A DNA stretch of 34,324 nt. Origin: a virus. The stretch is taken from positions 1 to 34,324 of IMG/VR virus record IMGVR_UViG_3300042896_000405. One strand, given 5' to 3'. Both the position numbers and the translations under genes were made by a program. A model generated the notes under the pieces. The model worked only from the letters and a program-made list of their open reading frames with translations. It was not told the DNA's origin and did not search any database. Shown one piece after another: positions 25,174 through 33,026 of this stretch (the first letter of the stretch is position 1; every line of letters begins with the position of its first letter).

Positions 25174-25183
25174 TAAATATAAC
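25174..25183 (-). promoter_or_regulatory. Variant promoter-like GTTATATTTA element (VWA gene)
   Basis: The coding strand reads GTTATATTTA, 19 nt before the ATG at 25154, directly after a terminator. Confidence 0.5.
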
Positions 25184-25212
25184 AAAAGGGTTCGGCAAAG
25201 CCAAACCCTTCA
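25180..25212 (-). terminator. Intrinsic terminator after flavoprotein gene
   Basis: On the coding strand AAGGGTTTGGC pairs with GCCGAACCCTT (25186-25196 and 25200-25210, one G-T wobble) around a 3-nt loop. TTGTT follows, overlapping the variant promoter-like element. Confidence 0.85.
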
Positions 25213-25234
25213 TGTCAAATGTTATGTATAGTCT

Positions 25235-26545
25235 TTATAAAAGCGATTCAGCTACATATATTCCTTGCGCTCCACTCACAGTAATTCCACGAGCAGATAA
25301 CGCATCTCCTACAAAATGTACATTAGGATATTCAGTTAAAGCTAAGTTAGTATAATCAACTAGTGGCTCAGGACTCAAATATTTTACTTCAGGGATATAC
25401 ATTCCCCAATCATCGCCAAATTCAAATACTTCGTTCATATTATCAATAAAGTTTTCAATATGTTCAAAATATCCTCCAAATATTTCTCTAACTTTATTTA
25501 ATTCTGCTGTTACTATCTGGTAGCTACTAACTTTGTTTCCTTCAGATGTTTTGGAAGCACTATTTTTTATGTTAGGAGAATAATATAAACCTGTGTTCAT
25601 CATTTGTAATTTAGATACTACATCTCTACTCCATTCAAACGGATTTTCAATACCTTTGATTTCCATCAAAATACCAAAATTAGTCATATCATTACGATAT
25701 TGTTCTCCTTTTTTAGCATGGCCATTGTAGCTAATATCACCATATGTTTCTTCTACTGCTACATAAGCTGCGTTATTGTTAGTACAAAATGAACGTAATG
25801 ATACATTATTAAACTTTTGATATAGTTTAAAATCATAACTAATATCAATTAATTTTTGGAAGTATTTTTGTGGTACTTCAAAACGAACTCCTATTTGCAC
25901 TGATTTTGGTTCTGTTGGTAAGTTATAATTGTTTGATAATGATTGAGCAAAATCAATACCTGATTTACCTACTGCGAAAATAAGCTCATCATATGATATG
26001 CTTGCTTGTAGTTCAGTATGGACTACATTTATAATTTTAATTACATTGTTATTAAAATCTATATTTTTAACTTCTGCTCTCCATTCAAATTTAACACCTT
26101 TATCAACTAAATATGAGTACCATGTTTTAGCAATTTCATGTAAGTAATTTGAACCAATATGCCATACTGGGAATAAACGTAATCCAAAATATGGTTTAAT
26201 AAAATCTGGTTCTTCTTGTGGGTCAGAGCAAAATATTTCTTCTGGTTTAGGATGGAAACGTCTAAAGTTACTAATAACTTGATCCATTAATTCCATTGCT
26301 TTCTCTTCACCACAATACTTTGATAGTACACCTCCGATTGCTGTGTGATATGTGAGTTTGCCATCACTCCACCCTCCACATCCGAGCATACCAGTCATCA
26401 CTTCCTCTGGTTTTCTATTAAAAGGATCATTGCCCTTATCAATTATAGTAATTAAATGTCCTGGGTATCCGTTGTCTACAAGTTTAGTTGCGAAGTTAAT
26501 ACCAGCTACTCCTGCTCCTATTACTACTATTTTTTTCTCTTCCAT
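25235..26545 (-). CDS. FAD-dependent dehydrogenase, COG2509-like
   Basis: This 436-residue flavoprotein (from ATG 26545) has the FAD dinucleotide motif VVIGAGVAGINFATKL at 7-22 and GGWSDGKLTYH at 57-67. The latter corresponds to the G-G-SDGKL motif of COG2509 dehydrogenases. FAVGKSGIDFAQ follows in the middle, and VHFVGDALSARGITVSGAQG near the end gives the second FAD-binding GD motif. Family members are oxidoreductases of unknown substrate. The frame extends to an ATG at 26572 inside the homing endonuclease gene; 26545, overlapping that stop region, is preferred as the older start. It is unusual for a phage to carry this enzyme. Confidence 0.85.
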   Translation of the reverse strand: MEEKKIVVIGAGVAGINFATKLVDNGYPGHLITIIDKGNDPFNRKPEEVMTGMLGCGGWSDGKLTYHTAIGGVLSKYCGEEKAMELMDQVISNFRRFHPKPEEIFCSDPQEEPDFIKPYFGLRLFPVWHIGSNYLHEIAKTWYSYLVDKGVKFEWRAEVKNIDFNNNVIKIINVVHTELQASISYDELIFAVGKSGIDFAQSLSNNYNLPTEPKSVQIGVRFEVPQKYFQKLIDISYDFKLYQKFNNVSLRSFCTNNNAAYVAVEETYGDISYNGHAKKGEQYRNDMTNFGILMEIKGIENPFEWSRDVVSKLQMMNTGLYYSPNIKNSASKTSEGNKVSSYQIVTAELNKVREIFGGYFEHIENFIDNMNEVFEFGDDWGMYIPEVKYLSPEPLVDYTNLALTEYPNVHFVGDALSARGITVSGAQGIYVAESLL

Positions 26546-26546
26546 A

Positions 26547-27140
26547 TTATTTATATTTCCATTTATATCCAAAAGCTGTTTTTTGCCTACCTAATATAGC
26601 ATCTTTTATCTGGGAGGTCAAATTTCCTTGCCTTTTCTTTGTTTCTTTTATCCATTCTGCCGCTTGTCCTTTACTTTCCCATTCTCTAATCAAATTGTTG
26701 TTTAAATCATACATTAACAGTGGTTTAGCTTGCTTACGTTTAGCTATTAACATATTTTGTTGATGTTCTTTAGTGAATGGTTTTAACTTACCTTTATTAC
26801 TATTACTTATTTTTTCTCTAACTTCATCTGTATAATACTGGGAGTGGTTCTGTAATGATGCTTTTATTTTAGCATTTCTTTCAGGAGATGATACCCATCC
26901 TGGGCCTCTACCCCCACCACCACTATTTTTATTTTCTAATTCAAATCCCCAAGATTTAAATAATTCAATATACCATGATTCCCAAAATTTCCACTCATTG
27001 TCATCTACACAATCTATTTCAATTATCTCACTATCTATTCTTTTATCTTTATGAGTATAAAAACGTTCTTTTATTTTTTGTAATGTTTTACCAACATAAA
27101 ATGGAACTCCATTTCTTTCTAATATATAAATTTTAGTCAT
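26547..27140 (-). CDS. GIY-YIG homing endonuclease with NUMOD motifs
   Basis: This 197-residue free-standing homing endonuclease has a divergent GIY-YIG core. KIYILERNGVPFYVGKT is at 3-19, Arg26 is the likely catalytic residue, and WESWYIELFKSWG at 53-65 holds the likely catalytic Glu. NUMOD3-like GKLKPFTKEHQQNM follows at about 116-129. The C-terminal NUMOD1-like region has LLMYDLNNNLIREWESKGQA at 140-159. It differs clearly from the endonuclease at 2263-2964. A promoter-like element is 9 nt upstream, and its stop lies at the start of the flavoprotein gene. Confidence 0.92.
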   Translation of the reverse strand: MTKIYILERNGVPFYVGKTLQKIKERFYTHKDKRIDSEIIEIDCVDDNEWKFWESWYIELFKSWGFELENKNSGGGGRGPGWVSSPERNAKIKASLQNHSQYYTDEVREKISNSNKGKLKPFTKEHQQNMLIAKRKQAKPLLMYDLNNNLIREWESKGQAAEWIKETKKRQGNLTSQIKDAILGRQKTAFGYKWKYK

Positions 27141-27149
27141 ATTATTTTA

Positions 27150-27159
27150 TTATAAATAT
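27150..27159 (-). promoter_or_regulatory. Promoter-like ATATTTATAA element before second endonuclease
   Basis: The coding strand reads ATATTTATAA, 9 nt before the ATG at 27140. It may have served the flavoprotein gene before insertion of the endonuclease. Confidence 0.6.
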
Positions 27160-27202
27160 CCCTAAATTCCGTCAGACCAACACCCATAGTATATTTAGCA
27201 TA

Positions 27203-27231
27203 GAGAAGGCCCAATCTAATGATTGGGCCAC
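27203..27231 (-). terminator. Intrinsic terminator after 27282-28181 gene
   Basis: On the coding strand GGCCCAATC and GATTGGGCC pair perfectly (27221-27229 with 27208-27216) around ATTA, followed by TTCTCT. It is a strong hairpin with a weak T-run. The rest of the gap 27160-27281 holds no recognisable gene. Confidence 0.75.
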
Positions 27232-27281
27232 AGCTCCATTTAGTTTTGTTTAAGTCGACAGGCTATGAATCTGTCTATAAA

Positions 27282-28181
27282 TTATGCTTGAGTTGTTTTT
27301 ACTTTAGTATCTACCTTTGCTAGTCTATAAAAATACCATACTCCTTTATTTTTATCATTATCTTGTTTAACAATATCTCCAGGATTTATAGCTCCTTGAA
27401 CTTGTTTAACAGTCCAATCTTTTTTAAGGACAGGCCCATTATAATCAGATAATTGAAATTTGTTTATAATAGATTCTGCTTTTTGAATTTGCTTTGGATT
27501 TACATATACTGTTAAAGTTTGAGTTTCAGGATTTTGAAAAACTTCAAATGCAACCGCTTTTGGATTAGTTTTAATAGTATTTAATTGCTCTGGGGTGAGA
27601 TTTTGGAATGTAATTAATGTATCAAATCCAGCTGCTTTAAAATTTTTATCTAGATCTTGTCCAAACGCTTTAATATCTTTATTTAAAGCTTCATTTAATT
27701 GATTCTCAATTAAACTTTTTTTTTGACGATATTGAGCTTCAGTAATTACTCCAGCCAATTTTTGCATTTTTAAGAATGACTCATTTAATGCTTCTTCAGT
27801 ATTTTCTTTTTCTAAATCCATTTCAGCCATTACATCTGTTTCATCAATAGGAGCATCAGTAGTTACTTCTTTTTCATCCTTAGGAGCAGATTTTTTAGCT
27901 TTTTTAGCTGCTTTCTTTTCAGCTATTCTTTCAAATTTAAGTTTAGCTTTCTTTAATTCTTTAATTTCGTTTTGAATTTCTTTAATTTTAGCTCCATCAA
28001 CCATTTCTTTCAATTCATCATTTTCATCAATGCGAGCTAATTTAGCTTCACGAGTGGCGATAGCTTCATCACATTTAGCAATACGAGCTTCCATAGCTGC
28101 ATTTTCAGCTGCGTCATCTATTTCTTTAATATACTCATTAATTGATTCACGAATAAGAGTACGTAAATTTTCTAATTTCAT
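27282..28181 (-). CDS. Putative head-internal protein with tag-like peptides, unknown
   Basis: This 299-residue protein begins with KLENLRTLIRESINEYIKEI, one of the shared amphipathic N-terminal peptides. A Lys/Ala/Glu helix follows to about residue 100 and an acidic linker to 130. NESFLKMQKLAGVITE at 133-148 resembles the last residues of the scaffold (DAFARMRILAGLK). The C-terminal half, with FDTLITFQNLTPEQLNTI and ETQTLTVYVNPKQIQKAESI, looks like a compact alpha/beta domain, not recognised. A promoter-like element lies 16 nt upstream and a terminator downstream. I infer that it is packaged in the prohead. Confidence 0.6.
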   Translation of the reverse strand: MKLENLRTLIRESINEYIKEIDDAAENAAMEARIAKCDEAIATREAKLARIDENDELKEMVDGAKIKEIQNEIKELKKAKLKFERIAEKKAAKKAKKSAPKDEKEVTTDAPIDETDVMAEMDLEKENTEEALNESFLKMQKLAGVITEAQYRQKKSLIENQLNEALNKDIKAFGQDLDKNFKAAGFDTLITFQNLTPEQLNTIKTNPKAVAFEVFQNPETQTLTVYVNPKQIQKAESIINKFQLSDYNGPVLKKDWTVKQVQGAINPGDIVKQDNDKNKGVWYFYRLAKVDTKVKTTQA

Positions 28182-28197
28182 TTTTGTTTGGTTTTTA

Positions 28198-28207
28198 TTA
28201 TAAATAT
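28198..28207 (-). promoter_or_regulatory. Promoter-like ATATTTATAA element before 27282-28181 gene
   Basis: The coding strand reads ATATTTATAA, 16 nt before the ATG at 28181. Confidence 0.65.
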
Positions 28208-28217
28208 ATGTGTTTTA

Positions 28218-28592
28218 TTAAACAGTTTTTTTCTCTATAGATTTATTTAATTTAAAGTTTCTAACACCTTTAATTGCTCTAATATCAGTAAATAGTTGTT
28301 GTAAATCTTCATCAGTAAACCCATTAGGATAAGGATGTGGATCTACTTTAATCTTAATTATTGTATAATAGTTAGGATTACTAAATGCTGATGTTTCACC
28401 TGATAAATCATAATCCTTACTTGATACAATTGTTACACCAGGTAATGATCTAATATCAGATAATATATCTTTTTGAGGACGTTCTTCAGTGTTAGTAAGA
28501 AGTAGCCCCTCAATATTATATTGAGTGGACTCTTCTTTTAAGATAAGTTGAAGTTCTTCTCTAATTATTTCTATTAAACGAGATCGTTTCAT
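28218..28592 (-). CDS. Small protein with tag-like N-terminus, unknown
   Basis: This 124-residue protein starts with KRSRLIEIIREELQLILKEE, the clearest copy of the shared peptide. The following domain alternates strands and helices (DIRSLPGVTIVSSKDYD, YYTIIKIKVDPHPYPNG, LFTDIRAIKGVRNFKL), which suggests a ferredoxin-like alpha/beta fold. Its two GV-ending helix/strand turns, LPGVTIV and IKGVRNF, look like an internal repeat. No active site is visible. It overlaps the preceding gene by 4 nt (ATGA), so it is part of the unit that begins at 32998. Confidence 0.6.
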   Translation of the reverse strand: MKRSRLIEIIREELQLILKEESTQYNIEGLLLTNTEERPQKDILSDIRSLPGVTIVSSKDYDLSGETSAFSNPNYYTIIKIKVDPHPYPNGFTDEDLQQLFTDIRAIKGVRNFKLNKSIEKKTV

Positions 28593-29953
28593 TTTTTGTT
28601 TATCTTCAATGTCAATGTACCATTACCTTTAATAACACGATGCCATTGTCCTTTTGGTATAAATATTGACTCATTTATAGAAGTTGGTAGTTGATCTTCT
28701 AATTGTATCTTCCAATCAGTTTCACCTATGATTTCAACAACACGATCTTCTCTGTCACGGTGCCATTTTAATTCAATTGGATCAATATTTTCATTAAACT
28801 CACGAATAATATATTCATCTGTGACTTCAAGATCTTTATATGGTTTAGATTCATTTAAACCAAAATCAGGTAAGTTGATATTATCTATATCATCATCATC
28901 TTCATCTTCAATATCAGGAGTTGGTTCCATATGATCTTCAGCCCAACGTTTTTGTGCTGGTGTTACTCTATTATTTAGTAGGTTTTCAATGAATTCAACA
29001 AACGCTTTAGCGTCATCTTCTCGATACACATTAGCTAAAAATAACTCAAATGATATTTTATTACGAACATTAGCATTATTATATAATGCTCTTAAATCAC
29101 TTAATATATGAGTACCTGTACCAAAGTCTTCTGGTTCATGTTCTAATTTATCTGTTGCCGCTACTGTGGCTTGGTTAGTAGAAATATCTTTAGTAAATCC
29201 TTGAAGTGAAACTATTTCGTATAATCCTTTAATAATTTCATGGACTAAAAATGGGAATACTAAACCTGTTGCTCTAATTTTTAAATTACCATCATCATCA
29301 AAGCTAGCATCTGATTCTCCACCTTTACCACCTGCACCTTTTGGGTTACCAGCTAACATAGCTAATAACATTGCTACAGCTTCTTTATCATAAAATATTC
29401 CAAATACTTTCTTTAATGTATCCCCATATTTAGAAACTGAGTCATCAAGATTTGTAACTACAGCACTATATCTTTGTAATAGATTATCATCTACATCATC
29501 TAAAAAATCCACAAATGGTTTTTCTAATGAACCATAGATTGATGCTCCTTGAGTAATAGCGTTAATAAGACGTCTTTTAGCTACTTCATCATTTTTAAGA
29601 TCAGGTTGATCTTCAGAAGGCATAGGTGTTTCTTCTTCCTCTTCTTTTCCTTTAGGGGGAGGAGGAGGTAATTGATCTTGCCCTAATGTAGCTTCAATCT
29701 CGATATTATATTCATCAATAATTGGATACATTTTTTTAACCATTTCTACAGCTAATTCTTCTAGTTGAGTCTTATATGGTGCTTCAGCTGACATTAATTG
29801 ACTAAGTAATACTTGAGATTTTTGCATTATCTTCATTAAAGAATCATTACCTAGTAATTTAGCTCTAGTTTCAGCGTTTCTTCTTTCAACACCAGACATT
29901 GTAGCTGGGTCTTTGAATATATCGCTATATTTCATTTCATGGAGTTTTTTCAT
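28589..29953 (-). CDS. Virion-associated protein with cupin-like C-terminus
   Basis: This 454-residue protein is not recognised as a whole. It has a helical N-terminal part and a Pro/Glu linker (PPPPPKGKEEEEE) at about 96-108. A helical middle follows, then an acidic linker, DIEDEDDDDIDN, near 345-356. Residues 391-454 form a small beta domain with KWHRDREDRVVEI at 396-408 and FIPKGQWHRVIKGNGTL at 431-447. That pattern resembles small cupins with HRD and HR pairs, seen in other T4-like phage proteins. His398, His438 and Glu/Asp could bind a metal. It overlaps both neighbours by 4 nt. Confidence 0.6.
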   Translation of the reverse strand: MKKLHEMKYSDIFKDPATMSGVERRNAETRAKLLGNDSLMKIMQKSQVLLSQLMSAEAPYKTQLEELAVEMVKKMYPIIDEYNIEIEATLGQDQLPPPPPKGKEEEEETPMPSEDQPDLKNDEVAKRRLINAITQGASIYGSLEKPFVDFLDDVDDNLLQRYSAVVTNLDDSVSKYGDTLKKVFGIFYDKEAVAMLLAMLAGNPKGAGGKGGESDASFDDDGNLKIRATGLVFPFLVHEIIKGLYEIVSLQGFTKDISTNQATVAATDKLEHEPEDFGTGTHILSDLRALYNNANVRNKISFELFLANVYREDDAKAFVEFIENLLNNRVTPAQKRWAEDHMEPTPDIEDEDDDDIDNINLPDFGLNESKPYKDLEVTDEYIIREFNENIDPIELKWHRDREDRVVEIIGETDWKIQLEDQLPTSINESIFIPKGQWHRVIKGNGTLTLKINKK

Positions 29954-30321
29954 TTCTTTAGTTTTTTATACTTATTCATGATTCCCTTTACTAAAGTAGC
30001 TGCTTTATCTTCATTTGTTTTAGCTTTAGCTGGTCTTTCTTTAGGAGTTTTACCGGGTGTTGGAGTTAAACCTGGGTTACCTGGTTTTGTTTTAGGTGTA
30101 GTTTTAGGTGGTGCTTCTTTTGTTTCTGACTCAGAAACAGTTTCAGCATCTTTAAATCCTCTATCATATCCATCTCTTAAACCATCAGTATACCCACGAC
30201 GGTAATCTTCAGATTCTTGATCTAAATCTAATGACTTAGTCTTACCAGGATAATCAAATCCTAATTCTTTAATAGAGGCTAACTCTTCACGAATAATTTC
30301 TTTTAATTTATTGATTTTCAT
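29950..30321 (-). CDS. Low-complexity protein with tag-like N-terminus, unknown
   Basis: This 123-residue protein begins with KINKLKEIIREELASIKEL, the shared peptide. YRRGYTDGLRDGYDRGFKDA follows at about residues 40-59, a Gly/Tyr/Arg-rich repeat often seen in phage and membrane proteins. A Pro/Thr/Lys-rich disordered stretch comes next, and the protein ends in a basic helix (GIMNKYKKLKK). A compact fold is unlikely. It overlaps its upstream neighbour by 14 nt and its downstream neighbour by 4 nt. Packaging into the head is inferred from the N-terminal peptide. Confidence 0.55.
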   Translation of the reverse strand: MKINKLKEIIREELASIKELGFDYPGKTKSLDLDQESEDYRRGYTDGLRDGYDRGFKDAETVSESETKEAPPKTTPKTKPGNPGLTPTPGKTPKERPAKAKTNEDKAATLVKGIMNKYKKLKK

Positions 30322-32998
30322 TTTTTATATTTTTTAATTTTATTTCTTCTAACTCTTCTTTAGTAGCTGCTCCTAGAGCTATTCTTTTTAAAATATTTTT
30401 TTCGTTTTCTCTTAAGTTACGAGCATCTAATGCATTTATAAAGTTACCTACTCTACCCATATTAAACGCAGTATTAGAGGTTATAATAAAGTGTCTTGCT
30501 TCAGGTTGGAATGAGGCTTGAGCTATCATAGTACCGCTAGCTGATAATCGAATGAGATACATTTTACTTTGACCAGCAGATATAATTCTCATAACTCGTC
30601 CTCTATCTCCTAATGCTCTATTACGACTTGTTGCCCCACTGTCATTATCTACTACTGTACCTGATAATATTCTATTTTTAAGCGGTGTAGGTAAAGCATT
30701 AAATCCAGTGGTTAAACCTGCAGCATCAATTGCTTGTCGTACAGCGTCATTTACTTGGCCAGCAGCTGCAGGTGGTGTAGCCGCTGCCGCAGCTGCTCCT
30801 GGTTGTCTACCTCTTCTAGTAGCCGCTGGGACTGGTTGTCCTGTAATCGCCGCTACCTCTCTAGGTGAGAATGATTTATTAAGTACTCTACCAGTAGTTC
30901 CTAATCTATAACTTTCTCTTGGGTTTTGAGTGTTAAGTAAGTATGGACTATCTTCATACATTATAGGTCTTAAAGTATTAGCATTATCTAATGGTGGGTT
31001 ATTATCAATAAAGTTTTTAAAACTACGTGGACTTCTACCTATATTACTACCAAATATCCCCATAAGATCTCTGTTAGTATAGGTCATATTTTGACTTCTA
31101 AGATAATTAAAAATTAATTGACAATACTCAGGTGTAAGGATAGAAGTATCATAACTAGCTCGTCTCCAATATTCATCATTTCTATTTACCCATATTCTAA
31201 AAGCTGTTACTCCATCTTTAAGAGTTGGAATAAGAGTAAATAATTTATTATCATTATCATCTGCGGCTGGTTTTAAAATATACGGAGTACCTGATAATGT
31301 AACAACTCTATTTTGAGGTGGGATGCTGTTAACAAGAGTTAAAAGAGCATCTTTAGAAATATTACTAGGAATATTACCCGTTTCATTGGTAAATACACTT
31401 AATATATTATTTGTTATTTTTTCATTTTCTCCTGCGTCAGTTAAGGAATTTTGAACTTCTTCACTAGAAAATGGTAATGATGTTACTTTATTATTTACTA
31501 TTTTATAAGCGGTAAAGGCGTTAGTATCTATAAGTAAAGTTGAACCATCTTCTAATTGTTTAGCGAGTAAAGCTGATTCTTCATCAGTTTTAGCTTTGTC
31601 AATAACTTTTTTAATTAAATCTGGTGTAGCTGCATCTGATGATACTAATTTTAATATAACACTAAATGGAAGTGTGTCTATATCAGGGTAAACAGATAAA
31701 TATTTGGAAGCTATTGTTGATGAGACCTTATCAAATACTTTTGAAACAGTTGTACCATTAGGTTTAAGTTTAAATACTCTAATAGCAACATCTTGAAATC
31801 TGTTTTCAAACATTAATTCAATAATGTCATTTCCATTAGATGACACAAAAAATCTTCGATCATCATTTTTAGTTATCTTATCATTATTAACTATATCTTT
31901 TTTTAGTTCAAATGGAACAGTTGTTTTAGCTAATAATTCTTCAGCTTGTTTTATTGATAATCTACCTTCTTGAAGGTAAAATCTTAATATTAATTTTTTA
32001 TCTGAGTCAGTAAAATTAGGATTATCATAGTTATCTACTAGATACTTCATTTCAACTAGTTGATTTCTAATGATACTTTCCTTTAAATTTTTATCTAATT
32101 TTGGGAGATAGTCAGAGACAAATTTCTCTTGGGACATATCATCAAAAAGTTTTACAGGATTATTACCTGTACTTCTAATATTAAAATATCTTAGTTTTTG
32201 TGTTGGTGTAAAATATAAATTCCAAGTAGAGTATGAGACTGGGGTATTTTTATATTCTTGTTCTTCTCTTTCAGTATCTGTAATATCAACCCAAGGCATT
32301 TTAGATTTAACATTAGGAATCTCAGATAACCATGGAACTTCTCTTAATAATTCATCAAAAGTCATTACACGAGACTCATATGGGCTGTTTTTTCTATTAG
32401 TATAAACCCAGTTATCATTAGCTCTAGATTGTATAGCTACAAAACTTAACGCGTTATCATCTGGTAAGTTAGAGTTTTTAACTAAATAGAATGTTGGATA
32501 ACCATTTCGTGAGCTATATCTATATCCTGCCCAACTTCCTTTAGTTATACACCATGGAACTTCTCCTTTAAATCGAGTACATAAATCTTCTCTATTACCA
32601 TTAAATAATTTTATGTTACCATCTTCACTAGAGTATATTAAATCTGGTATCTCTAGTTCTTTTTCTTTTTCTGTAGTGGTTTTATCTTTATTAGCTAAAA
32701 GTGAAAAGAAATCATCTAGTTCAAATTCATCCTTTAATGTTGTATAATTGTATATATCATTTTGAGGAGAAGGTAAATTGCTTCTTAATTTATCAAAAGC
32801 ACTAATAAATTGATCTAATTGAGCATCAGTAAATGGTTTTTTAGTGATTGGATCAGAAAATCCTGGGACTCCAGGATTGTCTTCCATTTGTTTCTTAAAG
32901 TCAGCCTTTATAGTATCTATAACCTTTTGACCATATACCTCTGCTAAGATATCATAGTTTTCATTAATATATTCTAGTAATATAGCAATTTTTTTCAT
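30308..32998 (-). CDS. Large virion-type protein, unknown
   Basis: This 896-residue protein is the largest in the window. A conserved-looking module is at 118-225, containing CTRFKGEVPWCITKGSWAGY, YPTFYLVKNSNLPDDNALSF and NWVYTNRKNS. A similar W-C / FYLVK pattern occurs in unknown proteins of other large phages. The middle is helical (residues about 300-500). An Ala/Pro-rich linker, GAAAAAATPPAAAG, lies at about 733-746 in an otherwise AT-rich gene. A C-terminal domain follows with RVMRIISAGQSKMYLIRLSA. Its position at the head of the 32998-28218 unit with a promoter-like element suggests a virion or injected protein, by inference. Confidence 0.6.
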   Translation of the reverse strand: MKKIAILLEYINENYDILAEVYGQKVIDTIKADFKKQMEDNPGVPGFSDPITKKPFTDAQLDQFISAFDKLRSNLPSPQNDIYNYTTLKDEFELDDFFSLLANKDKTTTEKEKELEIPDLIYSSEDGNIKLFNGNREDLCTRFKGEVPWCITKGSWAGYRYSSRNGYPTFYLVKNSNLPDDNALSFVAIQSRANDNWVYTNRKNSPYESRVMTFDELLREVPWLSEIPNVKSKMPWVDITDTEREEQEYKNTPVSYSTWNLYFTPTQKLRYFNIRSTGNNPVKLFDDMSQEKFVSDYLPKLDKNLKESIIRNQLVEMKYLVDNYDNPNFTDSDKKLILRFYLQEGRLSIKQAEELLAKTTVPFELKKDIVNNDKITKNDDRRFFVSSNGNDIIELMFENRFQDVAIRVFKLKPNGTTVSKVFDKVSSTIASKYLSVYPDIDTLPFSVILKLVSSDAATPDLIKKVIDKAKTDEESALLAKQLEDGSTLLIDTNAFTAYKIVNNKVTSLPFSSEEVQNSLTDAGENEKITNNILSVFTNETGNIPSNISKDALLTLVNSIPPQNRVVTLSGTPYILKPAADDNDNKLFTLIPTLKDGVTAFRIWVNRNDEYWRRASYDTSILTPEYCQLIFNYLRSQNMTYTNRDLMGIFGSNIGRSPRSFKNFIDNNPPLDNANTLRPIMYEDSPYLLNTQNPRESYRLGTTGRVLNKSFSPREVAAITGQPVPAATRRGRQPGAAAAAATPPAAAGQVNDAVRQAIDAAGLTTGFNALPTPLKNRILSGTVVDNDSGATSRNRALGDRGRVMRIISAGQSKMYLIRLSASGTMIAQASFQPEARHFIITSNTAFNMGRVGNFINALDARNLRENEKNILKRIALGAATKEELEEIKLKNIKNENQ

Positions 32999-33010
32999 GA
33001 AAATAATTTG

Positions 33011-33020
33011 TTATAAATAT
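33011..33020 (-). promoter_or_regulatory. Promoter-like ATATTTATAA element before 896-residue protein gene
   Basis: The coding strand reads ATATTTATAA, 12 nt before the ATG at 32998. It would start the four-gene overlapping unit ending at 28218. Confidence 0.65.
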
Positions 33021-33026
33021 GGACAA

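Noticed and set aside
27160-27281. Possible tRNA or small RNA in the gap
   Set aside because: Only the terminator hairpin is convincing; no cloverleaf or anticodon arm is seen. No tRNA was found elsewhere either.
29939-30205. Plus-strand frame with a hydrophobic, membrane-like sequence
   Set aside because: It is the complement of the Pro/Thr/Lys-rich protein; hydrophobic appearance is a frame artefact.
1084-33020. TATAAATA octamers as plus-strand T4 late promoters
   Set aside because: No supported gene is encoded on the plus strand downstream of any of them; all lie at fixed distance before minus-strand starts.
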